Source: Phoma sp. XZ068
Lineage: Eukaryota; Ascomycota; Dothideomycetes; Pleosporales; Didymellaceae
Direction of reading: 5' to 3'
Length of the DNA stretch: 64,000 nucleotides
Assembly (NCBI GenBank): GCA_004835665.1
Contig: RBKR01000017.1
Coordinates: forward strand, 1,169,924-1,233,923
Every line of letters starts with the position of its first letter. The stretch's first letter is position 1. Of this stretch, positions 35,986-48,092 are shown piece after piece. The notes below the pieces were generated by a model, which was not told the DNA's origin, did no database searches, and worked only from the letters and a program-made list of their open reading frames with translations. The translations under genes were made by a program, and so were the position numbers.

Positions 35986-37051
35986 ATGTACCTATAATAG
36001 CTTAACAATACTATTATTATCCTTCTTACTATTAAGAATCTCCTTAATTATATAGCTTGCTATTAGTATATCTGCCTTAATACTTAGTATCTCTTTTTTA
36101 CTAATAGGACACCTAGTAATACCTTCTAGCCCTAGCTAGTTCTTAAGCGCCTTGCTTATAGCATAGATATCTAGGCAGATCTTCTTTACTAGTTTAATCT
36201 AGGTATCTAGGCCCTAGGCGCAGACTATAGACTTAATCTAGGAGCTTATAATCTTATTATATAGTATAAGTATAAGTATGCTCTAGCCTAATCTCTTAGC
36301 AACCCTATACTAGTATATAGCTACTATTAGGTGTTTATAGAAGGCCTCTCTATCCTTAAAAGTAGTATATAGGTTAATAAGCACTAGTAGGGCTGTAATA
36401 GCCTTAGTATAGACCTGCCCCTTACTATTGTAGCTATACAATCTACTACTACTACTACTAATTATATAGTTATCCTCCTAGATCTAAAGAATCTTATTAG
36501 TATATGCCTTACCTAGCAGCGCTTTAGCCTACCTATACTTAATATTTATAGTAGCTAGCATGCCTATATAGCGCCTGCACCTATCCTAAGCTAGGTAGAA
36601 CTCTTTATTTATTATACTAGAGTAGGTAGACTATAATAGAGGTATATTGCGCCCTTACTACAAGTAGTAAAGTATATTATACTATATAGCAACTCTACCC
36701 CTAAAGGGTAAACTATGCTTCTACTAGGTCTATAGAAACTAGGTAGTATAGTAGCAAGAAGATAGGTTACCTAGCGTGCACGCCTTCTCTAGAAGCTTGC
36801 AAGCCTTAGTATAGGGCACCTAGGCAGTGCTATAGAAGTTAGCATACTCTATAATAGGCTGTTTAATAATCTATATAATAAGAGCCTTGTCTTATTATAA
36901 GATAGAAGTATACACTGTATGCTCTGCAGAGAACACCTTGCTACCTAGCTTTCTTAAGCTAAGACTAAGCTAGTTCTTATAGTAAGCATTGTCTAGTTTC
37001 CTTATATATACTTACTTAGTATAGTAGTTATTATTAGTAATACTAGTAGTA

Positions 37052-38900
37052 ACGTAAACCACCACCGAGAGCGACAACCCACCGAGAGCGACAAAATCTC
37101 TTGGCACGACTAACACTAGTTATGAATTATCAGATTCATCGCTATCAAACAAGGATCCTATGAACCTTGTGCTCGCATCTGATTCAGAAGTGTCTTCTGA
37201 ATCCTTTTTGCACGTACGAGCGTTGTGCCCAGTCCCTCCACAGTTCCCACAGCGCCGTAGAGCTGGTTGTGCTATTTCTTGATCACCACCACCTCGAGTC
37301 CTTTTGGACGACAAAGCCACCACAGACGCCTCAGCAGCTACCTGCGCTGACCCTACTCCATACTCCAATGTACCCCCATGCTGAATCTGCTTCCTTTTGC
37401 GCCCTTTCCGCTTGGTCATCACTGCCAATTGCTCTTCAAGCTCAGTATTGCGGGCAGCAAGAAGCGCATTTTGATGCAGCATTAGTTCAGCTCCCTTTAC
37501 AAGCTGTGAGAAGCCAGCTTGGGCAGCAACTGGTGACCGAGTAAAAGACTCGCTCACAAGCTTTGACTGAGACCCAAATTCATGCGTATTGCTTGGAGTC
37601 TTCGACTGCCACGGGGTTGTTGGTAGTGGGGGTTGAGGCGGGGTACGCAACCGTGTCTCCAGGCGATCCAACACTACCTGCGCGTTGACAGGGACTAGTC
37701 CTGATGCCTCAAAGGCCTTTCGACAATTAGCCTGTGTGAATACGTCAAAAAACGCGTCCTTGAAGGCAGGTAGGAAGCCTTCCTTGTTGATGTGGAAGAC
37801 GCGTCGGCGTGCCAAGTCTCGGACGCGTTGGGAGTACTTCCGCTTCAATGGCGAGAAGCAGACCACATCAAGTGGCTGGAGGATGTGTGATGAATGGGGA
37901 GGCATACAGAGCGTAAGGATCTTGTTCTCCAAGCAATAGTCCTTGAACTCCTGGTTAAGGTGGCTCTCGTGACCGTCCAAAATGAGCAGCCGGTATACCC
38001 CCACCTGACGCGCTGTTGTATGCGTGTCAAAGTGCTTCAACCACTCCAGGCCAAGCGCGTTGTTTGTCCATCCGTTCTCTGAGACAGAGAGCTTCCAATT
38101 ACGCGGTATATCTGCCTCCTCGTACCATGCAGAGATGTGGACACGCCCTTTGTAGATGATAAATGGCGGGGTTGCGTGGCCAGCAGCGCAGATACTCTGG
38201 ATGACTGTAACCCACTCGCGATCTCCTGGCTGAACGAGCTCTGGTCGAGTACGTCTATCAGAGCCTGTGACGACCTTCATGGACCCAATGACGCCCATCT
38301 GGAAGCCAGTCTCGTCAAAGTTGTGCACGTCGTCGTCATGGACGCCGTACTTGGCTTTGGTATCCTCTACCAACTTGAACCACGCGCCAATGACCTCAGG
38401 ATCTTCCTGCATTATCCTCTGCCTATCCTTTGCTCGATTGAACGCCATCTTGAGCCTATCTGAGCGCGTCACAAAGCGCGCAGCCCAGTGCTTGCCAACT
38501 GGCTTTCCATCACGCACACCCAACAGTTTATCAGCCATATCTGCCACCTCACACAGCCGGGGCGCAAAGCCTCGCGCGTCAAGGTCAAGTATGTATTGGA
38601 TAATCGTCTCTTCCTCTATTGCAGTAAGCTTGAGGCAGTTCACGCGTGTTTCGAGTCGAAATGGTATTCCCTTGGCACGTTTAGATAGGGTATGATGATT
38701 AACGTTGAATGCTGCAGCAGCGCGTCGCAGGCTTGGAAATTCATCTGAACGATAGGCTAGAAGGGCAAGCTGGACCCTACCTTCGTCTTGTTGATATTGC
38801 GCGTTGTGTTGTTGAGACATGTTAGGATGAAAGGAGGAGGAGTGGTCTTGGCAGATTTTGTCGCTCTCGGTGGGTTGTCGCTCTCGGTGGTGGTTTACGT
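37052..38900 (-). mobile_element. Intact Fot1/pogo-type DNA transposon, copy B
   Basis: 1849 bp with the same 48-bp terminal inverted repeats as copy A, flanked by TA at 37050-37051 and 38901-38902, inverted relative to copy A. The sequence appears identical to copy A throughout. It interrupts an already RIP-degraded gene A paralogue but is itself unmutated, so it inserted after RIP of that locus. Confidence 0.95.
37120..38820 (-). CDS. Fot1/pogo-type DDE transposase (566 aa), second copy
   Basis: Residue-for-residue identical to the product of 25767-27467: the same helix-turn-helix region, D169/D282/D318 triad with DD35D spacing and C-terminal CCHC knuckle. It has an intact start and stop and no intron. 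It lies on the minus strand within copy B. With two identical copies in one window, either could supply transposase for both. Confidence 0.95.
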   Translation of the reverse strand: MSQQHNAQYQQDEGRVQLALLAYRSDEFPSLRRAAAAFNVNHHTLSKRAKGIPFRLETRVNCLKLTAIEEETIIQYILDLDARGFAPRLCEVADMADKLLGVRDGKPVGKHWAARFVTRSDRLKMAFNRAKDRQRIMQEDPEVIGAWFKLVEDTKAKYGVHDDDVHNFDETGFQMGVIGSMKVVTGSDRRTRPELVQPGDREWVTVIQSICAAGHATPPFIIYKGRVHISAWYEEADIPRNWKLSVSENGWTNNALGLEWLKHFDTHTTARQVGVYRLLILDGHESHLNQEFKDYCLENKILTLCMPPHSSHILQPLDVVCFSPLKRKYSQRVRDLARRRVFHINKEGFLPAFKDAFFDVFTQANCRKAFEASGLVPVNAQVVLDRLETRLRTPPQPPLPTTPWQSKTPSNTHEFGSQSKLVSESFTRSPVAAQAGFSQLVKGAELMLHQNALLAARNTELEEQLAVMTKRKGRKRKQIQHGGTLEYGVGSAQVAAEASVVALSSKRTRGGGDQEIAQPALRRCGNCGGTGHNARTCKKDSEDTSESDASTRFIGSLFDSDESDNS

Positions 38901-39442
38901 TATACTATATAAACTATTTACTATACTCTAACTACTAAGAGCTACTTAGAGGTATCTCTATAGATTCTATATATATATACTTTAGCAGTAATATATATAA
39001 AAAAGGAGTTAGCTACTTTCTATAATTAGCAGAAGAAGTAGACAGCTTTTATATAGATAGTAGTGCTTCCCCTATACCTTCTATAAGCAACTAGGCTATA
39101 TAGACAAGGCAATTCTAGGCTTTATTAAATAGAGCCCCCTCTAGTAGTAATTTATATAATAACTAGATAGTAGAGAGAAGAGAGTAGGTAATAAAGACTA
39201 GCTTATATACACTATTAGTATCTTTAGTTAGAACTAGCTAGCCTATACTATAAGGTCTATAGTAGCTACTATACTTTAAGCTTAAAACTATTGCCTAGTA
39301 GGAGAAGAGCTTTATATAGTCTTTATTTAGCAGATTATACCTATACTTATCTATAATACTAAGCTTACTTATAAAAGGAAAGCTGCATACGCCCCTATTA
39401 AACTGCTTAGGAGCCTTATATAATATAGTTAACTAACCTATA

Positions 39443-39562
39443 AGGTAGATAATTAATTTAGGAGGTAGGTAACTAATTTAGAAGGTAGATAATTAACTAA
39501 GGAAGTAGCTAACTAACTAAAGAGGTAGGTAATTAGTATAAGAGGTAGTTAATTAATATATA
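39443..39562. repeat. 20-bp tandem repeat, 6 units
   Basis: Six imperfect 20-bp units of the form AGGTAGATAATTAATTTAGG. They sit just 5' of the degraded A gene, between it and the degraded B gene of module 3, where a shared promoter would have been. Confidence 0.75.
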
Positions 39563-39756
39563 GGGTAGTAGCTAGTATAGTAGTAGAATAATTAAGAGTA
39601 GTAGCTGCTAAACTTTTATATAAATTACTACTAAAAGTTAGTCTATACCTACTATATTACTATACTAAACTACACTAACTAGCTACCTACTTATAGCAAC
39701 AATAGAGTAAAAAGTAACTCTCTTTTTAAGTAAGGTTTTAGAAATTTAAATATAGT

Positions 39757-39855
39757 ATTTTAAGTTATACTTATACAGAAACACTATCTAATATTATCTA
39801 TATAGTTTTAGTAAGGCAGAACTATATAGAGGTTTAATTATTATTATATAGACTA
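39757..39855 (+). repeat. Dispersed repeat, copy 2
   Basis: Direct repeat of 35700-35780. It lies between the A and B relics of module 3. Confidence 0.6.
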
Positions 39856-40029
39856 TATAGCATCTACCTATCTAATTAGAGAATATAGGGATATTAGCTA
39901 AATTTAGAATAGTAATATAATAGAGAAAAACAAAATTAAAGAGGTTAGTAAGAAGAAGGGAAGATATAAGTTTAGATAGTAAATAGAGCCTAACTAAAGA
40001 TTAGAAGATATACTTATAACTATAAAGTA

Positions 40030-43000
40030 TAATAGATTAATTTAACACTATATTTATATATATCCCTAGCTACTATATTATTATTTGCAAAGAATATAGT
40101 ATAGGTATTATTAAGGCCTATATAGCTACCTACTTAAATAGCAAGTATATATATATAACTATAAGTATATAAATAGATATTACCTAGGCTATATAGGCAA
40201 TAAACAACTTAGTAGAAAACAAGGATAAAGTTGTATATCTAGAGCTAGGATCTAATATAATTCCCTATTTAAGGATATAGCAAGATAGTTTTAAGTATAA
40301 AGCAAAGGAGAACAATATAATAGTATATAGCTATATCTACTAGACTATGCAAGATATATAGCTATATTACTATAACAAGTATAACTAGACAAACCTATAG
40401 AAGAGAGGGCAGATGTCTAAAGGGTTGTATAGAGAGACTAACTATATATAGGTAGAGAGTATATATTACTAAAAGTTTATATATATAGAACAGTTAGAGT
40501 ATTTATTTAAAGTTAGATACTAGAATAGAGAGGATATAGGAGGAGAAAGCATAACTATCTAGTAGTAGTTAAAGGTAGTGTTCTAAGAAACTACTACTAT
40601 ACTAGACAAGGTTAATAAGAATATTAACACCTAGATTAACTTAGACTATAACTAGTATATTATATATATATAGCTAAACTAGACTAGTTAGGCCTATTAT
40701 TTAGGCAGCTTAGACTATAAATAGTTACTAGAGTTAACCTAAAAACCTAAGAAGAACAAGAAGGTATTAAGTAAGGTCTACTAGGTAGTAAAGATAGTAA
40801 TTTAGAAGGCCTAGTAGGCATTATATCTAAGTATTATTAGTTTTCTAGTAATAAACTATATTAACTACTACAAGATAGGAAGCAAGACTAATAAGAAGCT
40901 ATTTAATACACACTAGACAGGTAAAATAATAACTAAGTATACTAGTTAGTAGTTATTCTTTATCTACTATATTTAGTAGAGCTATAAGTTAAAGACTATT
41001 AAAGCATAGAAAATAGAGGCAGAGGAGGAAGAGAATAGAGGTAAGAGAGAGAATAGGGGTAAAAGAGAGAATATAAAGAGTGTATTAAAGAGAGTTAGAG
41101 AATAGAGGCTGCTATATTAATTAATAGTAAGCTAGATTATATAGCTATAGAAGATTAAGTAAGTTGTAGGTAAGAATAAGGAAGAAGCTAAAGCTAAAGC
41201 TAAAAGCAAGCGCTAACTAATTAAAGGCAGAGACAATAACTTAGATAGTAAAGAGCAAATAGATAAAGAGAAGGAGGTATTATTAGAAAGTTATATATTA
41301 GAGTTTTTACTATTACTATTAGACTATTATTTAAAAAATAATAAGTATAAGAGTATATTTATTAGCGCTATAGTAGTTATAGAGGTAGATAGTAATTATA
41401 GGTAGAAGAATATATTAGTATACACACCTATAATTTCTACTATTATTACTATTATAAGAATATTAGTATTATATATAGTAGTAAAGATATGTTAAGACTA
41501 TATAGCTAAGCTAATAGAGAAGAAGGGATTTACCTAGTAGGATACTAAAGAGTTAGCTACAAGCTATTTTAAGTTAGTTTAGAAAAGCGCTAATTATTTT
41601 ATAATGCTAACTAGCTATAGCAGCACACCTAGCCTAATAGATTAGCTATTATAATTAAAGATATATAGTATAAAGATTTAGTTTAACACTAATATAAATA
41701 GCATAATTAAGTAGGTTAGAGACATATTATTATATAGCTATATTTAGTTTATAATACCTAGTTTATAGTTAATAATCTACAGGTTAGTAGAGACGTTATA
41801 GTTTAAGTTGCAAAAGTAGTTAATATTACTAGATATTAACAAGGATAGTTAGTTAGTAAAAGAGGCTATACTATTACTAGCTATTAATTAGGACAATATT
41901 ATTAACAACCTAGCTAAGATAAAGGTTAGGTAGAATTTCTTCTAGAACAAGCATAATATATTTAAAGGTATAGATAGAAAGAGTTAGTTAGCTTATTATA
42001 TAATCTATAAGAAGAGGTTATAAGAGGCATTTATAGATGTCTAAGCTACTAACCTAGCTGCACCTAAAGAGCGTAGAGTAGTATAGAGAACCTAGGCAGT
42101 AAAAGATTATAAGAAGGCTATACAAGCATTCTAAAAGTATTTATTAGTTTTAGTATATATAGCTAGGGGACAGCTAGTATATAGAATAAAAGTAGTAATA
42201 GTCTAGTATATAAACTATCTAAATAGCAAGAGCTATAGTATATTTATTAAAGACAGGTTAATAGTATATATAACTATATACTACAAAGGCATTAGGGCTA
42301 GCACAAAGGCTAAGATTATCTACTATTATCTACTATATAAAGTAGGTAAATTATTATTTTATTACTTGTAGATAGTTATACTATTTTAAAGGAAGCTAGA
42401 AGGTGCTATTAAGAGAGGGGCAGCTAAGAAAGCTAGCCTATTTATATAGGAGCTAAGGAAGGAGAAGCTATAGGCATAGCTATAATATAGAAAAAAAGCA
42501 CAGGAAAGTAATAAAGGTAAAAGTAGAAGAGATAGTTAGTAATAGGGCGCAGATAAAGATAATAAAGAAGAGAAGGGACTATTATTATATAGACCTAAGT
42601 AATAGGATACTAACTAGGTTTAGTAGGCAATTTAGCATGTATTAACACAGTAGTTAGGTATAAAATTAAATATTATATTATAGAGACACAGCAGCAAGGT
42701 AATATATTAAAAATATATTAATAATAAAGTAGTAATTAAGGTAGTTATAGAGGGTAATAAAAATAAGAACAAAGAGGATAAAGTATTTAATATATAGACA
42801 GGGCACAGCTCTAAGATTAGTAGCACAGTTTATAGGAGACCTATTACTAAGTTACTATTTAGTACTAAAGCCTAGCAAGTAGTATTATAGTAAGTAAGTA
42901 TAGAATAGTATTAGTTTTTATTATTTAAGTTAGCATTAGAGAAGCAGCCTAAGAAAGGAACGCAAGCAGTAGAGGCTAGAAGAGAGGTAATTAAGAAAGA

Positions 43001-44600
43001 ATTTTAGTGTTAGAAGAAGATATATATAGTAAATATCTAGTGTTAGTTAGAAGATTTAGTATAGAAGGGGGCTAGGTTTAGAAGTGTGCAACAGCTAGCT
43101 ATTAAAGCTATTATACACTAGAAGAGTCTAATTATTATAGTTATAGGCACAGGAGCAGGCAAGAGCATAGCATTTATATTACTAGTGTTATATTCTACTA
43201 GTATTATAGTTATTATTATACTACTAGTTTTATTATATAGTAACTTAAAAGATAGGTATATTTAAGCTAAGATTAAGTATATAGAGTAGGATAGTTAGAA
43301 ACTATAGGAATAGGTATTAGTAGTATTAGTTATACCTAAATTAGCAGTTAGCAAGAGTTTTAGAGGTTTTATTAACTAGTAACAAGCTATAGGGTAATTA
43401 GACTAAATTATTATTAATAAATATTATATTATATTAGATTTAACAAGCAGATAGAGGATATAGATATTAGTATTGCAGGACTTAGTAAAGGTAGAGATAT
43501 AGTTAGTATACTTAACAGTAACTATATAGCTAAGAGATAAAAGTAAGTTTATTATACTAATAGGGTTACTAGCTAAGAAGTAATACTAGTAGTTCTAGGG
43601 TCTAATAACCTAAAAGAATATTAAGTACTAGATATAGTAGTATAATTAGAAGGAGGAAGATAAAGATAAGGTATTACTATAGTTAGTAGAAGAGAAGAAG
43701 TAGTAGTACTTAATACCTAGCTAGATTATTATATACTATAATATAGTAGCTAAGACAGTTTAATTAGCTAGGTTATTAAGTTATATTTATTACTACTAGT
43801 AGGTAGGGAGTAGAGGCAAGAAGGCTAAGTTAGTACACTAGTTAATAGAGAGACAATAGTAAGTTTTTATAGTAACTAATATATTAGGCTTAGGGGTAGA
43901 TATACCTACTATCTAAGTAGTAATTTATATTAGGATTATTAGAAAGTTGCAGGATTATATATAAGAAAGTAGGTAAGTAGAATAAGATAGGTAGAAGAGT
44001 AAAGTAATTATTATAAAAGGGGAGAGGTACTATTAAGATAGTAGTATATAAGAAGAAAGTTAAAGTAGAGTAGATAAAGAAATATAAGAGTTTATTATAA
44101 CTAATATATATATAAGAGTTATATTAGATAGGGAGATAGATAGAAGAATAGATAGAGTAGGTTGTAAAGTTAATAAAGAGAAATATAGCTAGTATATTAG
44201 GTGTGTTAGGTATAAGACTAAGAAAGAGGTAGAGTATATAAGAGAAGATAAAAATAAAAGAGAAGATAAAGGTAATAGGTAAGAGGTAGAAGAGATTAGA
44301 GATAAGGAAAAAAGGGTAGTATTTAATTAGGAGGGAAGAGTATAAAGGTTAGTAGTATAAAGAGAGATAGAGTTATAGACTAAGAGTTTAGTAAAGATCT
44401 AAGAATTAGAAAAGGTATTAGATAAGTAAAAAGAGAGATACTAGTAATATAGGGTATAGAGAGAAGGGTATAAAGGTTATAAGATAGTGTGCTAGAGTAT
44501 AAGGTAGCTACTATAGTAGGTACTAGAAGTGCTTAGTAACTAGCTTAAATTAGTAGTCTAGTTAGTATTAGATTAGTAGTTCTTAAGTAATAGATAGATA
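40030..44600 (+). pseudogene. RIP-degraded telomere-linked RecQ helicase (gene B paralogue, module 3)
   Basis: The B protein can be followed on the + strand through many stops. At about 40075-40145 is the N-terminal finger (ICKEYSIGII...YLNSK, against VCKECRYAVW...HLQKQ in B). At about 42170-42390 lies the central block, with IFIKDRL, YYKGI and KIIYYYL against IFIEDGM, YHKGY and KIIHRYL. At about 42815-42835 is TGHSSKI, against AGHSAHV. At about 43145-43170 the Walker A motif GTGAGKS survives. LGLGVDIP and the QESGRAGRD region (with stops) lie at about 43890-43980, followed by the Cys-rich RecQ zinc region to about 44215. The rest of the C-terminus fades out by about 44600. A diverged paralogue of the intact B gene, now dead. 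Confidence 0.85.
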
Positions 44601-44792
44601 GACAATATATAATATAAATTAATATTATAATAACTATTATTTACTACTATCTTGCTATAATAGATCCTTAACTATTCTAACTCTTCTATTCTACTTAGTG
44701 CTGCTAGGTTTAATAAGTAACTATACTAGGTATACTTCTCTACTACTAGTATAAAATAGTAACCTAACTAGAGAGTTATAGTATAACTTAGT

Positions 44793-45120
44793 AGTATTAG
44801 TATTATTAGTATTTAGCTATTAGATTGCTATAGAATATTATATAAGCTTAAAGTATTAAAATTATTAGTATTATTAGTATTTAGCTATTAGATTGCTATA
44901 GAATGTTATATAAGCTTAAAGTATTAGAATTATTAGTATTATTAGTATTTAGCTATTAGATTGCTATAGAATATTATATAAGCTTAAAGTATTAGAATTA
45001 TTAGTATTATTAGTATTTAGCTATTAGATTGCTATAGAATGTTATATAAGCTTAAAGTATTAGAATTATTAGTATTATTAGTATCTAGCTATTAGATTGC
45101 TATAGAATATTATATAAGTT
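44793..45120. repeat. 68-bp minisatellite, 5 units
   Basis: Five tandem units with an exact 68-bp period; the marker ATTTAGCTAT falls at 44811, 44879, 44947, 45015 and (as ATCTAGCTAT) 45083. The units differ at only a few bases. It lies directly downstream of the module 3 helicase relic. Confidence 0.9.
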
Positions 45121-48049
45121 TAAAGGGGGAGCTAGTTAACCCTAAGAAACTAATAATATACTAGCTTCTTAATAACTAGGATATTACCCCTTATAAATAA
45201 ACTTTATTAAATATAAGATTATTACTCTAGTAAGAAGTTTTATTAATATCTAGGGGGATCTAGATCTAGAGAAGCTAACTACCTAGAAGAGATAAGAAAA
45301 GAAGTAGTAAGGAAGACTATAGACATAATAAAAGAAACTAATATTAATAAAAATACTACTAAAAAGCTAAAAAGAAAGAATAAAAAATAATATCTAAATT
45401 TAAACCTAACTATAGTCCTCTCCTAAGTACTTTTACTAAAGACTTAAGGCTAGATAGTTTGTTAGCTGCCTTAATAGCTTACTAAGTCCTTATATCTATA
45501 AGAGAATATACTATTTATTTAGTATTTAATAGAAAGAAAGTAATAGAGTTCTTAGATAATTATAATTAAATAACTAAAAATAAGAGTCTAAATAAGACCT
45601 AGAAGGTCTAGCTCCTTCTAGACTATTATAAGGAGTATTATAGGCGCTTTATTAAATACTTAAAACTATATATTAAGACTAATTAGCCTACTCTCTAAGA
45701 TACTATAAAGGAACACTAGAAGAATTAAGATACCTTCTAGAGAATAGGCAGCTAAGCCTTTCTAGAAGTGTATATAGAGAGTACTAATTAATTATTTCTA
45801 GGCCTCTCTAATTACTATACTAACTTTATAGTATATAGTAATACTTATAAGAGGGGTAATTAGATTCTCCTAATAGAGAAAGGATACTTTTTCTTTCTTA
45901 GTCTCTCTAGAGAAGACTAGGACCTTATTTTATTTAATATACTAGAGGGTCTAGAAATAAAGGACTAGTCTACCTTTTAACTTAAAGCTATATATAAGTT
46001 TATAAAGAAAGTATATAAGCAATACTAAGGCCTATATAATTCCTCTACTAGAAAGAATAAGATATAAGTAGTAGAGATATACTAATTAATTAGAAGGGTA
46101 AACTATACTAGTAATCTATAAGGACTAGTCTAATAGGCTTAGAAATAACTTATAATAAAGCTAGATACTCTAGCTTAATCTCTCTCTACTAGAGTAGATA
46201 AAGAGGTAGAGAAGCTTATTTAAGCTATAGGAGATTAGAAACTATCCTTAGCTAAAGTTGCTACTATTATAGGTATAAATAAAGAGATAAGGAATATTCT
46301 AAAAAATCTAACAAATTATACCTACTTTATATTCTAGGCTACTAAGGCTAGAGGCTAAACCTAATAGAATAATAGTTTATATATTACTACTACCTTACCT
46401 AACATTAACCCCTTAAGGGGAATAATAATAATCTAAGGTAGAGAGTATAATAATACTTATAATATATATAGAGAACTAAACTACTATATAAGAGATTATA
46501 AGCTATACTAAGCCCTTATAAGGATAGGGTAGTATAGCTACTACTTTAACTAGGATTCTAGAGTTTAAACTTTCTTCTTTAGTCCTATATACTACTAGAT
46601 TACTCTAGTCCCTAGTATTACTCTATAGACTTATTAGCTTAACTAGTTAAAGTAAAAGATCTAGGATTACTTTAATATCTCTTAGAACATGCTAGACTAG
46701 CTAGCCTTGTCTATAAAACTAGACCTCTTTAAAGAGATAGACTCCTACCTAAAGGGGATATTTTATAGGAATAATAACTTCTATAAGCTAATTCCTAGCT
46801 AGTAACTAACTAATAGTATAAGTGCTCTAACCTATAATTAGAATATATAAACTAGTATAGTATTAGCTGTTAGCTCTTTTAGGATTATAGACAAGAGAGT
46901 ATTATAATCTACTTATAACTAGCTAACTAGAATACTAATAGCTATAGATACTAATAGCTCTAATATAATAATTATATAGGGCTTCCTATATAGTATAGTT
47001 ATAGTATAGTTTTATTATAAGTTATATAATAAGCTTACTTCTTAGTAAGTAAGCTAGGTAGACTATATATAAGGGCTTATACAGCTTATATTAAGCTTAG
47101 TAATCTTAGCTTATATAGCTTATAGTAAGCTAGGTAAGCTACTATAATTATTATAGTATATAGTAATTTAGAATACTACTCTTATAGTATTATATTTAAC
47201 CTTATTAATTAATCTTATTATTAGATCTTACTAGCTCTTAAGATAGATAGATTATATCTATACTCTTTATTATAACTCTATAGTTATTATAGTGTTTTAC
47301 TAGGTATCTATACTAACTCCTTCTATACTAGCACTTATTCTAGAGAACTAACCTTAGAAGTATTTATAAGCTTTACTTAGTTTATAACTTTAATAGAGAG
47401 ATACTAAAGTTATAAGCCTAGATTATATTAATAGCTAGTATATTATCCTAGAGGCGTATAGTAAAGATAAAGACCTAGACTAGGTTAATACTATAATAAG
47501 GTCCTAAAAGTCTTAAACCTAACTAATAAACTAGGTTCTAGAAAAGGCCTAGAACGCCTTAGTCTATAAGGCTAAGTCTATAGTAGACCTTTCTATAAGC
47601 TAGCTAGTAGTAGAATATACTTATTAAGAAACTTATAAAAGAAGTATTTAGAATAAGGGGTCTAGTTAGGACTACTTAGTTATAATAGAAGATAAGGATA
47701 ATAAGTTAAGTATACTTTCTTTTATAAGTTAGCTATATAACTAGCCCTTTACTATAGTAAAGCTACTAGTAACTAAGAAGGCTTCTATAGAAAATAGGGT
47801 AGACTTATAAAGAAAAAAGTTAAAAAGTATATCTCCTTCTAATAGTAACCTTGCTACTCTACTCTACCTAAATATAAATAAACTACTAGTAGTAATCCTT
47901 CTCTAGAAGGTTAGAGGTATTACTATTAGTAACTTAGTATTATAAAAGAATATAGGTTTACTATTATAGGCTATAATAAAAGAAATATTAGTATAACTAT
48001 TAGTAAATATTAATATAAATATTACTCTAGACTTCCTAGAAGGCTCTAA

Positions 48050-48092
48050 CTAATTAGTAGTTACTAGGTCTTACCTAGTAACTTCTAATTAG
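48050..48092. repeat. 43-bp palindrome, copy 1
   Basis: Two 20-bp arms (CTAATTAGTAGTTACTAGGT and its near-perfect complement, one mismatch) around a CTT loop. It is the reverse complement of the palindrome at 52420-52462. Confidence 0.8.

Larger units (their letters stand above)
35990..39440 (-). pseudogene. RIP-degraded divergent paralogue of gene A (module 3), split by a transposon
   Basis: On the minus strand the N-terminal part lies at about 39420-38903 (FPFISKLS...YRYNLLNKDYIKLFSYQAIV, against FPLASESS...LAYDPPNLDYRKLFWNKATV in gene A). The C-terminal part lies at about 37050-35990 (INIKYR-AKALLGKAYT, against IHIKYRWAMAFLGKAYT in gene A). The intact Fot-type transposon 37052-38900 separates them. 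Outside the RIP changes, the protein is clearly more distant from A than module 2 is, so this is a paralogue, not a recent copy. Its neighbour on the right is a degraded gene B, the same divergent order as in module 1. Confidence 0.8.
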
